A DNA stretch of 64,000 nucleotides from Thermoplasmata archaeon (GTDB lineage Archaea > Thermoplasmatota > Thermoplasmata > UBA10834): the NCBI GenBank assembly GCA_020696365.1, contig JAEHCM010000003.1, forward strand, positions 124,001-188,000. Direction: 5' to 3'. Below are positions 49,010 to 58,546 of the stretch, piece by piece (the first letter of the stretch is position 1; each line of letters begins with the position of its first letter). Made by a program: the position numbers and the translations under genes. The notes below the pieces were generated by a model that saw only the letters and a program-made list of their open reading frames with translations, did no database searches and had not been told where the DNA came from.

Positions 49010-49675
49010 TTAGGGTGTCCTCTTCTTCCTGTCCAGATACGTTATCGCGGCGCCCAGGATCGATGCTACCACCTCGACGTTCCTGATCACAGTCGCGTCG
49101 GGCAGCTTGCCCCCTACGGTTCCGGGGTACTCTATCCATCCAAGCAACTCGTCCTTGGACCCCTTGATGAGCGTGTTGAAAAAATCCGCCTCCAGGCTCG
49201 TATCGATCGAAGATCTCTGTAGGCTCAGTAGCGCGGGCCTATTCACCGAGGTCTCATATCCGGGACCCAGAGGGTTCTTCTCCTCGAGATAGACCCGGCT
49301 CAACTTGCTTATCACTCCTACACTGTACCATCCAGGGACAGATGTCGCAAATGACGCCAGTGTGTAGACCTTCTTCTTATGCGCAGCCCATGAATCGTCC
49401 CTCATCCCGGACATGAACTCGTACTTGTACGTCCCGTCTTGGCCCTTCAAGCCGATCATCACATACCTCAGGGTGAACTGGCTCCTGATGAGGTTCGCAG
49501 CCTCCTGCAGGAGTGCGGCGAGGGCCATGTGGTTCTTCTGAAAATGCTCCAGGAGCGTAACGAACCCCTCGAGAATCCTGGAATTAGGATCTCTCCGAGA
49601 CTTGAGATAAGCCATCTTGAGGCTTATCTCGACTCGGTCTGGCGTCACCCCGTCATTCTGCGTCGCGTAGAGCAT
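49010..49675 (-). CDS. GAF-like hypothetical protein
   Basis: 221 residues. Two helices (LKMAYLKSRRDPNSRILEGF and MALAALLQEAANLIRSQFTL) precede a GAF-like alpha/beta segment (RYVMIGLKGQDGTYKYEFMS, VPGWYSVGVISKLSRVYLEE, LLGWIEYPGTVGGKLPDATV) and a last helix. No kinase or output domain is attached. It could be a ligand sensor; the assignment is by fold impression only. Confidence 0.55.
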   Translation of the reverse strand: MLYATQNDGVTPDRVEISLKMAYLKSRRDPNSRILEGFVTLLEHFQKNHMALAALLQEAANLIRSQFTLRYVMIGLKGQDGTYKYEFMSGMRDDSWAAHKKKVYTLASFATSVPGWYSVGVISKLSRVYLEEKNPLGPGYETSVNRPALLSLQRSSIDTSLEADFFNTLIKGSKDELLGWIEYPGTVGGKLPDATVIRNVEVVASILGAAITYLDRKKRTP

Positions 49676-49910
49676 CGTAAATCCGCCTTGCAGGGGTTTC
49701 GCAGGTCGATTATCGGCCTCGCGGGGTTCGTCGCACCACGCATCGGCCTCGAACGACCCTTGGAAGTAGATACTGCTGCCAGGTATATCGGCGTTTCTGT
49801 TGCAGGAGCACCATCCGAGCTTTGTGATTCAGGCGGTCGGCTAAGGCTCCGGTGGATTCCCCGTTCTCCGCTGATGGTTTTAATGTATTCTAGAACGATT
49901 CCTCCAGCAG

Positions 49911-50867
49911 ATGAAGGAAGAGTTGATCGCCCCTTGCGGGATGAACTGCAACATCTGCGCCTCGTATCTCGCGGTCACGCATGATGTCAAGAGCAAGGGA
50001 GTCCGGATGGCGTACTGCAAGGGATGCAGGCCGAGGAACAAGGCGTGTTCCTTTCTGAGGAAGAGATGCGACCTGCTGCTCGAGAACAAGGTTGAGTACT
50101 GCTTCGAATGCGACGACTTCCCGTGCGAGCACCTCTCCGCCATCGACAAACGCTACAGGACTCACTACAGAATGAGCGAGATCGAAAACCTCGAACGCAT
50201 CAAGGACTACGGCATCTCGAGTTTCCTCGAGGCTGAGAGAGTCAAATGGAAATGCCCGAGATGCGGCGGAGTGGTGTGTTGCCACAACGGCATATGCTTT
50301 GACTGCGGTCTCGACGAGTTGAAGCGGAAGAAGAAACTGTACCGATGGAGCACTCCAGACGACCACGCGATGGTCTCAGAGGGCCATCGAGAGTATCGGG
50401 AGCCCCGTGGGAAGGGTGATGTGGACAGAGCGGTGGCCGAAGCGATACAGCTCCTGGCTGAACACGGCTACGAATGTCAGGCGACGGCCGAAGACTTGAT
50501 CCTCTGGTTCCAGGCGGACACGCCCTTTGACGAGGATTTCGGGCTCGACAAGGTGATCGCAATACCGCTCGTCGTCGTCCACGAACTCGTCGAGATAGAC
50601 AACGTGAAGAGAATGGGCATTGCCCTTACGAAGAACGCCATCGTAGACAACATCGAGAAGGTAGACGACGCCCATCTCAAGGCGGCTGAGGCCGAGCTGC
50701 AGATTGCGGCGTCTATGGGGGACGCTAGGCACCTGCGATGGAGGCTGGAGCACATCAGAATGTGGAGCGAGGACCCGTCTGTGACACCGTCGAACCGAGA
50801 GAAGTACAAGGCGCTGCTCGCAAAGGTCACCAAAACCGTTGAGGACCTTGAAGAAGGCGAGACCTGA
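49911..50867 (+). CDS. DUF3795-type Cys-rich protein with zinc ribbon
   Basis: 318 residues. The N-terminal IAPCGMNCNICASYLAV, YCKGCRP, CSFLRKRCDLL and YCFECDDFPCEHL match DUF3795. A zinc ribbon (CPRCGGVVCCHNGICFDCGL) follows near 120, then a helical C-terminal domain with AEAIQLLAEHGYECQATAED. A TATA element (ttttaatgta, about 49879) sits about 30 bases before the ATG. Function unknown. Confidence 0.75.
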   Translation: MKEELIAPCGMNCNICASYLAVTHDVKSKGVRMAYCKGCRPRNKACSFLRKRCDLLLENKVEYCFECDDFPCEHLSAIDKRYRTHYRMSEIENLERIKDYGISSFLEAERVKWKCPRCGGVVCCHNGICFDCGLDELKRKKKLYRWSTPDDHAMVSEGHREYREPRGKGDVDRAVAEAIQLLAEHGYECQATAEDLILWFQADTPFDEDFGLDKVIAIPLVVVHELVEIDNVKRMGIALTKNAIVDNIEKVDDAHLKAAEAELQIAASMGDARHLRWRLEHIRMWSEDPSVTPSNREKYKALLAKVTKTVEDLEEGET

Positions 50868-51010
50868 TGATCTCATTGCGCGGCCAGAGATTCTGAGCAA
50901 GGCACCATTCCCTCGGTCGCCATGGCCGCTTCCTGACCTTAGTGTGTCTAGTTAGACGGGAGTAGTGCAACAGGGTAATCCTCATTAACCCGGATACTAC
51001 ATTCGGACCC

Positions 51011-51580
51011 GTGGCGCGGAAAGAGTTCACAGCGAAGAATGGCACACAAGTCGTGCTCAGAGAGCCAGTGAGCACGGATGCCAAGTCCATGATGAAATAC
51101 ATCAACTCAGTCATACGCGAGCGAAGGTCCGGCATCGTTGTGGATCGCCCCGTTACCCTCAAACAGGAGGAGGCATGGCTGAAGGCGAGGCTGGAGGAGA
51201 TAAGGAAGAGGTCCGTAGTGATGCTCGTTGCCGAAGTCGACGGCAGGATCGTGGGCAACTGCCATGCCAGCAGGCGGCCATGGAAGGAGAACCATAGAGC
51301 AGCGATTGGCGTCGCGCTTGTGAAGAGCATGAGGGGGATAGGCATCGGGAGGGCGCTCATGAAGGAGACGATGGACCTATCCAAGAAACGCATGCGAGGG
51401 CTCGAGTCCTTCGACCTTTCGGTTCTCGATTACAACGAGGCGGCTCAGGTCCTCTACAGAAGCCTGGGCTTCGTCCGGGTCGGCTGCATCCCCGACGCCA
51501 TGAAGGAAGACGGCGAGTATTCAGACGAGATGCTCATGGTCCTGCCTGGAAAGCACGAAAGGAGAGCACGGAAGAAGTAA
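51011..51580 (+). CDS. GNAT-family N-acetyltransferase
   Basis: 189 residues from GTG 51011. The acetyl-CoA motif is VALVKSMRGIGIGRALMKET (R-x-x-G-x-G), followed by FDLSVLDYNEAAQVLYRSLG and FVRVGCIPDAMKEDGEY, typical of RimI/RimL-type acetyltransferases. The substrate may be a protein N-terminus, an amine or a drug. attaacccgg about 28 bases upstream is a weak TATA element. Confidence 0.85.
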   Translation: MARKEFTAKNGTQVVLREPVSTDAKSMMKYINSVIRERRSGIVVDRPVTLKQEEAWLKARLEEIRKRSVVMLVAEVDGRIVGNCHASRRPWKENHRAAIGVALVKSMRGIGIGRALMKETMDLSKKRMRGLESFDLSVLDYNEAAQVLYRSLGFVRVGCIPDAMKEDGEYSDEMLMVLPGKHERRARKK

Positions 51581-51809
51581 GGCACCTGAGCGGAGTCCGC
51601 AATCCGTTTGACTCCGCGTCAGGGGCGATTCCTGCGCGTCCATGGGCGAATGTCGAACCACCGAATCAGAAAGAAATATGTCAGACGTGTTACTTCACTC
51701 AGTGTGTGACTAGCCTGAGCCCGATAGGCTCAGCGAAGCGCCCGTTGCATCTTCAAGGTCCGTGACTTGGGATAATCCTGGGCCAAGATCAGGCAAAGGG
51801 GGTTAGAAC

Positions 51810-53600
51810 GTGTTCGGAGAGTTCCAGAAGACTTTGAGAGGATACATCCGCAGCGAGTTCATGAGAGATTACGGCAAGCTCAATGTGCTCGCAGCGATAA
51901 TCGGCGTCTTCGGCGCGTTCATCGCGATAGCGTTCAGATGGATGATCGATGCGGTCCAGGAAGTATTCTTCATAGGCGGATCGCCGATGGATAATTCTCT
52001 CGGCGTATGGATCATCGTCGTGCCTGCAATAGGAGCGGTGTTCGTCGGGGTGATCATATACTGGCTCGCACCGGAGGTAAAGGGTGCTGGCGTCGCCGAT
52101 GTCATGCGTGGGCTCGTGGCGAACCGGGGCCGCTTCAGGGCACGGGTACCGGCGCTCAAGGCGTTGGCCTCCGCCGTCACCCTGGGGTCGGGCGGCTCAG
52201 GCGGCCGTGAGGGGCCAATCGTCCAGATTGGCGCCTCGTTCGCATCCGCCATCGGGCAGAAGCTCAAGCTGACGAGCGCCGAGCTGAGGATCATGGTGGC
52301 ATGCGGAGCGGCCGGGGCGATAGCCGCCACGTTCAACACGCCTATCGCAGGCGCCGTGTTCGCCCTCGAACTCCTCCTCCTCGAGTTCAAGACCAGGTCG
52401 TTCATCCCGCTTATCGTGTCGACGGTCTTCGCCACCCTGGTGTCGCGCCATTACCTGGGCGACAACCCGACATTCGCCATCATCGCCGAGTACCGGCTCG
52501 AGAACCCGTACGAGCTGGTGTTCTACCTCGGTCTCGGCCTTCTGGCAGGTCTCGCGGGCGTGTTGTTCATCAAGGTGTTCTACAGGCTTGAAGACGCCTT
52601 CGACGCAATCTCGCTCCCGATGTACGCCAAACCGGTCATCGGCGCTTCGCTCGTCGGGGCGGTCGGCCTGTTCTACCCGCAGGTGATGGGCGTCGGATAT
52701 GACTCCGTGGCGAATGTCCTGAACGGCACCATGGAGATACCGTCGGCGCCTGTCATGGCAATCTTGTTCCTCGGGCTGCTCGTCATAGTCAAGATGGTGG
52801 CCACGTCGCTGACCCTGGGATCAGGAGGGTCCGCAGGACTGTTCGGCCCGTCCCTGTTCTTGGGGGCGATGCTCGGGGCCGCCTTCGGCATCTTCGTGAA
52901 CCTGGTGTCACCGTTCGAATCGGCGGACTACGGCGCCTACGCGATGGTCGGCATGGCAGCACTGTTCGCCGCAACGAGCAGGGCGACGCTCACAGCCATC
53001 CTGATACTGTTCGAGATGACATCCGTCTACGAGATCATCCTCCCCCTGATGTTCGCCTGCGTGGTGAGCGACGCCGTCAGCAGCCTGCTGTCGAAGGAGA
53101 CGATATACACCGCCAAGCTGGCCAAGCAGGGGATCAGGTACGTCCAGGACCTGTCGGTCAACGTGCTCGAATCCGGCAGGGTGAGGGAGGCCATGACGGT
53201 AGACTATGTCGCTGTCAAGGACGACACGCCCCTGAGGAAGGTGGTCGACATGCATCTGTACACGGGAAGGAAGGGCTTCCCCGTCATATCCTCGGACGGA
53301 CGGTTGAGAGGGATCGTCACTCTGAGTGATGTGAGAAAAGCGTTCGAGAGCGACAGGAGGGACGTACTGGTCAGGGATGTGATGACCAAACGCGTCGTGA
53401 CGGTGTATCCCGACGAGACCTTGCAGACCGCATTGGAGAAGATGGTGCTCCGGAAGTTAGGCCACCTGCCCGTGGTCGACCCGAACAAGCCGAACAAGCT
53501 GGTGGGCATGCTAGACAGGGAAGCCATACTCGACAGGTACAGGAACGTGCTCGTCGAGGAGGTTTCGGAGAAGTCCCTCCAGGGCAGGCTTATGGAGTGA
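51810..53600 (+). CDS. ClC-type chloride channel/transporter with two CBS domains
   Basis: 596 residues, GTG start after AAAGGGGG. Membrane part 1-440 has the ClC anion-pathway motifs KGAGVADVMRG, GSGGSGGREGPIVQIGA and LGSGGSAGLFGPSLFLG. The Glu of GREGP is the usual gating glutamate. Two CBS domains follow (REAMTVDYVAVKDDTPLRKV and VRDVMTKRVVTVYPDETLQT), which bind adenine nucleotides. It probably works as a H+/Cl- exchanger. Signs of the fluoride-specific ClC group are absent. Confidence 0.92.
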   Translation: MFGEFQKTLRGYIRSEFMRDYGKLNVLAAIIGVFGAFIAIAFRWMIDAVQEVFFIGGSPMDNSLGVWIIVVPAIGAVFVGVIIYWLAPEVKGAGVADVMRGLVANRGRFRARVPALKALASAVTLGSGGSGGREGPIVQIGASFASAIGQKLKLTSAELRIMVACGAAGAIAATFNTPIAGAVFALELLLLEFKTRSFIPLIVSTVFATLVSRHYLGDNPTFAIIAEYRLENPYELVFYLGLGLLAGLAGVLFIKVFYRLEDAFDAISLPMYAKPVIGASLVGAVGLFYPQVMGVGYDSVANVLNGTMEIPSAPVMAILFLGLLVIVKMVATSLTLGSGGSAGLFGPSLFLGAMLGAAFGIFVNLVSPFESADYGAYAMVGMAALFAATSRATLTAILILFEMTSVYEIILPLMFACVVSDAVSSLLSKETIYTAKLAKQGIRYVQDLSVNVLESGRVREAMTVDYVAVKDDTPLRKVVDMHLYTGRKGFPVISSDGRLRGIVTLSDVRKAFESDRRDVLVRDVMTKRVVTVYPDETLQTALEKMVLRKLGHLPVVDPNKPNKLVGMLDREAILDRYRNVLVEEVSEKSLQGRLME

Positions 53601-53604
53601 CGGG

Positions 53605-56600
53605 CTACTCGCTCTGCCGCCTGTAGTTGCCAGCAGGTACGGATATCTCGAACCTGGCACCCTTCGTGGGAATGCCGGTCTCCTTCAGCATCATGCCCGT
53701 TATGGAGAGTATCTCCCAGCTCAGGTACAACCCGTATCCGTGCCGTTTGCCGTATCCTCGCGCGAATATCTTCGCCTTCTCCTCAGCAGGTATCCCCACT
53801 CCGTTGTCCTCATAGATTATCACAAGGCCATCATTTCCCTCCTCGAACGAGAAGGAGATGCTGTCCATGTCGCCACCGTGGGCGATGGAGTTGTTGACTA
53901 GGTTTCTGAAGACGTTCTCGAGCATGGGATCGGCGAATATCTCGACGTCCTCTACCTCGATGCTTACCGAGATGCCCTGCCTGCCGAGACCCTCAGTCAC
54001 CTTAGCTACCACCTCCGCGAGGGGCATCCATCCGGGTCTCTTCATACCCAGACTCTTGTACTGCGCTGTGAAATCCAGGTGAGTCTTCAGGGAGTCGGCG
54101 GCCTTCTCGGCCTTGACCAGCATGTCGCGGACGGAATCATCGCTCTCCTGCTCGATCGCGAGCGTCAGCCAACCCTTGAGGGCGGTCAGCTGGTTCAGGG
54201 AGTCATGCCGAGTGATACCTCCCAAGAGGTTGAGCTTCTTGTTGACCATCCTCAGCCCATCCTCCGCCTTCTTGCGCTCGGTGATGTCCATGATTAGAGC
54301 TAAAGGACGGTTCTCGCCTTTCCACATCGTGATTGTGGGCGTCAGCTCCGTCAACACCTCAGTGCCGTCTTTGCGTAGAAGAATCCGCTCGTATGGAGAC
54401 TCGTCCGGAGAGACGCCTTCCATGCGTTTCTTCATTCTCTCTTCCATGCTCTTCCTATCTTCCGGCCTCGTCAGCTTCTCAAAGGCGTTGAGGTTGAGAA
54501 GCTCGTCGACACTGTAGCCAGTCAAGTCCGCTAGTCGTTTGTTCACATAGAGCAGGCCCCCCCTTCCATCCCCGATCATCAGGGCATAAGGAGAGTTCTC
54601 GGCAAGATCTCTGAAGGCATCCTCACCCTCCCTCAACGCCTCCTCGGTCTTCAGGCGTTCCGTGATGTCGCGGTCGGACCCGAGGTAGCCGACGAAGACC
54701 CCCTTGGCGTTGATGATCGGACGGGCGTTGCTCTCCAGGACCGCGCAGCTCCCGTCCTTGCGTCTCCACCGCACGACGAGATTCTCCCAACCCTCCCGCC
54801 GTTCGATGAGCCCAGGCAGCATCTCATCGATGCGTCTCCGGTCCTCATCGTGCATGTGCTGGAGCGTGTCGCTGCCCTGCAGCTCCTCGGATGAGTATCC
54901 GAGTATTGTCTCAATCGCGGGATTGTTGTAGGTCATCTTGCCGTCTAGAGTCATCATCCATATCCACTCGTTCGATAGCTCCACGATGGATCGGAACTTC
55001 TCCTCGCTCTCCCTGAGAGTCTCCTCGGCCTTCACACGTTCGGATACATCCCTGTTGATCACGCCGTAGCCGGTGACCACCCCGTCGGAGTCATGTAGCG
55101 CCACGACCGTGGAGTCGATGTATAGCCATACATCGTCCTTTCGCTTCTCGCGAAGAAGCATCTCCACCTGTCCATTCTTTTCGAGGGAATCTGTCAGATC
55201 CTCGGGGTCGTTCTCGAGGTAGTCAGTCTCCATCATTTCGCGGGCGTTCCTGCCGATCGCTTCCTCCGCAGTGAACCCGAATAACCTCTCCGCCGCCCTG
55301 TTCCAAAATTCGATGACGAAACTCGGGTCAAGGAACATAACTGCATCCTTCATGCTGTCGAGCATGGCATGTTGTCGGGCCAGTCTCCGCTCGGAATCGA
55401 GCTTGTCCGTGATGTCCTCAGCGACGGTGATTACGCCCACCACTTCGCCAGCAGCGTTCACATACGGCGTCTTGTCCGTTCTGGCCCATCTGACGCCCTG
55501 TTTCGCGGGATATGGGGTTAAGGCGCCTATCAGGGGGATTCCGGTCTCGATGACCTTCTTGTCCCGCGGCGAGAACATCTCACCGAAGGCTGGCAACACA
55601 TCCTCCACCTTTCGGCCACGCCAGTGCTTCTCATCGATTCCGGTGGTCTCGGCGAAGAGCCTGTTGACTCTGACGAACCTACCCTCAGCGTCCTGGTATG
55701 ATATCATCGCGGGGACGGAGTCGATTATGGTTCGAAGTTCTTCCTGGTGAGCGCGCAGCAGCGTCTCAGCACGCACATCCTCCGTAACATCTCGCAGTAT
55801 TGTCTGGAACGCCTTCCTGCCAGAGAATGTAATCGGGATCGAGTTGATCTCCATGTCGATGGTCTGTCCGGTTTTCGTGTAGACCTTCACCCGCCGCGGC
55901 GGAACGGGAACGGACTCCTCGTTCATCTTCCGGATGCGGGCAGCCGTATCTGCGGCGAACTCAGGAGGCATAAGGTCGAATATCCTCTTCCCGAGAAGGT
56001 CACTCTCGTCATCTCCGCCGTACATTCTAACTGCGGCGGGGTTGGCGTACAGTATCTTATCTGTGGCGAACACGACGGTTGCATTGGGAGCGGCCTCCAC
56101 AAGAGCCCTGTAGCGCTCCTCGCTCTCTACTAGCAGCCGAGCTGTGGCCTTCGTGGCAGTGATGTCTCGGGCAAAGACGAGCAGTCCCTCCACACCGGGG
56201 TAGATGCTCACATCGAACGTCCTCGCGCCATCCGCGGAAAGCAGATCGGTCATCGCCGACTTCATGTTCCCGCTGCTCGCCGCGGTCCTGAGCGCGTCCT
56301 CGACCGAAGTGCCCTTGATCTGCGGGATGAGGTCGAACGCCGTCATACCGATCGCTTCCGCCGACTTGATCTCCAGCACTTCCTCGGCTGCTTTGTTCCA
56401 GAACGTCGCCCGGAAATCGTCGTCCAAACCAACCAGCAAGTCGGATATGCTGTCGGCCAACCCTCTGAATCGTTCCCGGCTATCCACCAGATCGTCGGAG
56501 GCCCGCCGGCTCTCTACCGCCTTAGATATCATACTGGCGAGTTCGTGGAACTGCGACCTGAGATCGCCGCCCTTCTGAAGATAGAAGTCCGCGCCCTGGT

Positions 56601-56880
56601 TCAGGGCCTCGATGACGACGCTCTCGCGGCCCTTTCCTGTGAAGAGGATGAACGGTATGTCAGACCCTCTGGCCCGTATCATCTTGAGGAAGTCGATGCC
56701 GTCGGCCTCCGGCATCTGATAGTCGGATACGATGACATCGAACGAGGTCTGCGACATCATGTCCACGGCTGAACGAACCGAGGTCGCACTTTGTACCTCC
56801 AGACCGCGAGTCTTCTGCATGAAGTGCGAGGCTACCTCGAGGAAGGACCCCTCGTCATCCACGTGGAGAACCCTTATCAT
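53605..56880 (-). CDS. Hybrid sensor: N-terminal receiver, six PAS domains, histidine kinase
   Basis: 1091 residues from Met 56880 (MIRVLHVDDEG). Receiver with phospho-acceptor D53 (VIVSDYQMP). Six PAS repeats follow, starting RFRGLADSISDLLV, RYRALVEAAPNATV, ELRTIIDSVPAMIS, MLDSMKDAVMFLDP, KFRSIVELSNEWIW and AFRDLAENSPYALM. The kinase H-box is GGITRHDSLNQL and the ATPase NLVNNSIAHGGD, EDNGVGIP and GYGLYLSWEI. A TATATAC element (about 56922, minus strand) supports the short N-terminus over an ATG at 56985. It is a close architectural cousin of the kinase at 6556-9174. No response regulator is adjacent. Confidence 0.9.
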   Translation of the reverse strand: MIRVLHVDDEGSFLEVASHFMQKTRGLEVQSATSVRSAVDMMSQTSFDVIVSDYQMPEADGIDFLKMIRARGSDIPFILFTGKGRESVVIEALNQGADFYLQKGGDLRSQFHELASMISKAVESRRASDDLVDSRERFRGLADSISDLLVGLDDDFRATFWNKAAEEVLEIKSAEAIGMTAFDLIPQIKGTSVEDALRTAASSGNMKSAMTDLLSADGARTFDVSIYPGVEGLLVFARDITATKATARLLVESEERYRALVEAAPNATVVFATDKILYANPAAVRMYGGDDESDLLGKRIFDLMPPEFAADTAARIRKMNEESVPVPPRRVKVYTKTGQTIDMEINSIPITFSGRKAFQTILRDVTEDVRAETLLRAHQEELRTIIDSVPAMISYQDAEGRFVRVNRLFAETTGIDEKHWRGRKVEDVLPAFGEMFSPRDKKVIETGIPLIGALTPYPAKQGVRWARTDKTPYVNAAGEVVGVITVAEDITDKLDSERRLARQHAMLDSMKDAVMFLDPSFVIEFWNRAAERLFGFTAEEAIGRNAREMMETDYLENDPEDLTDSLEKNGQVEMLLREKRKDDVWLYIDSTVVALHDSDGVVTGYGVINRDVSERVKAEETLRESEEKFRSIVELSNEWIWMMTLDGKMTYNNPAIETILGYSSEELQGSDTLQHMHDEDRRRIDEMLPGLIERREGWENLVVRWRRKDGSCAVLESNARPIINAKGVFVGYLGSDRDITERLKTEEALREGEDAFRDLAENSPYALMIGDGRGGLLYVNKRLADLTGYSVDELLNLNAFEKLTRPEDRKSMEERMKKRMEGVSPDESPYERILLRKDGTEVLTELTPTITMWKGENRPLALIMDITERKKAEDGLRMVNKKLNLLGGITRHDSLNQLTALKGWLTLAIEQESDDSVRDMLVKAEKAADSLKTHLDFTAQYKSLGMKRPGWMPLAEVVAKVTEGLGRQGISVSIEVEDVEIFADPMLENVFRNLVNNSIAHGGDMDSISFSFEEGNDGLVIIYEDNGVGIPAEEKAKIFARGYGKRHGYGLYLSWEILSITGMMLKETGIPTKGARFEISVPAGNYRRQSE

Positions 56881-56990
56881 TTGGCACCACCCCTGGGGGG
56901 GGTCCGATAACATCGGCGAAGAAAGTATATAGTTGCTGTGTCGGAATTCATCAGACGCGCCGATGCAAGGCACGACCATGGCCAACCCAG

Positions 56991-58433
56991 TCAGTCGTGA
57001 CGGTGAACATGCTCGGCCTCGAAGTTGACTGGCCTCAGCTTACCGAACGCAGAGGCCAGGGCTTCCGTGAGTGTGGGGTGTATGATCTGCACCCTTGCCA
57101 ACGGCAGATATGTCTGGTCGCCTGAAGACATGAGGTTCACGACCTGTTGCACGAGGATTGCTGCCTGCGGACCGACGACCGTCGCCCCGAGGATCCTCCG
57201 CGTAGGATGCTCCACGACGACCTTCACGAACGCCTCATTGTCGCCGTACGCGTATCCCATCGCAGTGCCGCTGTACTGGGCCTTGCCGACGAGCACCTTG
57301 CCCTGAGCCTTCGCCTCCTCCTCGGTCATCCCCACCTGACCCACCTGAGGGTCTGTGAACACAGCGTGGGGGACGGCGTGAAGGTCCATAGTGAGCTTTG
57401 TGTCCGCCCACAGGTTGCGCTCCACCACCCGGGCCTGGTAGTTCGCCGTATGCCGGTACATGTTCCGACCGAGGGCGTCCCCCAGGGCGTATATGCCCGG
57501 CTTCGATGTCTCAAGAAACTGGTTCGTGAGTATCCAGCCGCGGTCGTCGGTCTTGACGCCGGTGTTCTCCGGCTTGAGCCAGTCAGAATTGGGCCGCACA
57601 CCGGTCGCGACGAGCAGGTGCTGCGCCTCAACGGTCGTGACGCTCTTCCCGCTGTCGGTGGAGACCGCCGCTCCGACCCCGGATGGACGGCTCTCGACGG
57701 ACAGCACATCGGCGCCCGTGTGTACCTCGACGTGCTTCGAGAGACGCTTCTTGACCAACGCGCTCGTCTCCGGCTCCTCCTTCGGCAACAGGGCCGCGTT
57801 CCTCCCGACCAGGATCACCCTGGTGCCGACCGCCGAAAAGAAGTGCGCGAACTCGCAGCCGATATACCCTCCTCCGAGGATGAGCACGCTCTCCGGCTGT
57901 TCCTCTATGTCGAACACAGTCCGGTACGTGTGGTATCCGACCTTGTCCAGACCGGGAACCTCCGGTATTCGTGGTCTCGCGCCAGAGGCGATCACGATGC
58001 GGGTCGCCTTGATAATCTCCCCTCCGGCTTCCAGGGTGTAGTCGGACACGAACCTGCCGATAGAGTTGTAGAGGTCGATATCTCTCGCGGCCTTGACGCC
58101 GACCTCCATCTCGTGTCTCCCGTTGAGAACGATATCCCACATACGCTTCTTCAGGAGGGGAAAATCCACCTTGTCGAGCCTCAGGTGTACGCCCACGGAA
58201 GAGGCCTGCTCGGCTTCGCGCACCACGTCCGCCGCATGGATCAGCACCTTGGAGGGTATGCAACCCCTGTTCAGGCAGGTGCCTCCCAGAGGGCCCTCCT
58301 CGACCACTGCGACCCTGAGCCCACGCTCCAAGGCGGAGCCGACGACGTTCATGCCCGCGCCGGAACCGATGACGATCAGTCCGTACTCCTTCGTTCCGGA
58401 TCCCACGGGAACGGAATCGTCCTTCCCCGGCAA
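56991..58433 (-). CDS. Dihydrolipoamide dehydrogenase-like FAD disulfide oxidoreductase
   Basis: 480 residues. FAD motif IVIGSGAGMNVVGSALE, the redox disulfide GGTCLNRGCIPSKV (C53 and C58), NAD(P) motif ILGGGYIGCEFAHFFSAVG, GIYALGDALG and the C-terminal catalytic His-Glu pair VQIIHPTLTEAL. All active-site residues of group I flavoprotein reductases are present. No E1/E2 genes of a 2-oxoacid complex are close, so mercuric-reductase-like or lipoamide/thiol reductase activity remain open. Confidence 0.88.
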   Translation of the reverse strand: MPGKDDSVPVGSGTKEYGLIVIGSGAGMNVVGSALERGLRVAVVEEGPLGGTCLNRGCIPSKVLIHAADVVREAEQASSVGVHLRLDKVDFPLLKKRMWDIVLNGRHEMEVGVKAARDIDLYNSIGRFVSDYTLEAGGEIIKATRIVIASGARPRIPEVPGLDKVGYHTYRTVFDIEEQPESVLILGGGYIGCEFAHFFSAVGTRVILVGRNAALLPKEEPETSALVKKRLSKHVEVHTGADVLSVESRPSGVGAAVSTDSGKSVTTVEAQHLLVATGVRPNSDWLKPENTGVKTDDRGWILTNQFLETSKPGIYALGDALGRNMYRHTANYQARVVERNLWADTKLTMDLHAVPHAVFTDPQVGQVGMTEEEAKAQGKVLVGKAQYSGTAMGYAYGDNEAFVKVVVEHPTRRILGATVVGPQAAILVQQVVNLMSSGDQTYLPLARVQIIHPTLTEALASAFGKLRPVNFEAEHVHRHD

Positions 58434-58546
58434 TAAACTTCGGCCTTATCCGGGCAGCGCATTAATCGTTTCTTCCTGTGCGCGGGACAGTTCATGCCGA
58501 GTCGGCAGTGTCCGCACTAGATGAAAATGGTCGTCCACGCCCCGTA

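Noticed and set aside
51581..51809. Possible fluoride riboswitch upstream of the ClC gene
   Set aside because: I could not find the conserved pseudoknot elements, and the channel has normal chloride-type motifs with CBS domains.
57147..58436. 429-codon open frame antisense to the flavoprotein gene
   Set aside because: Arg/His/Leu-rich shadow; the minus strand has all dihydrolipoamide-dehydrogenase motifs.
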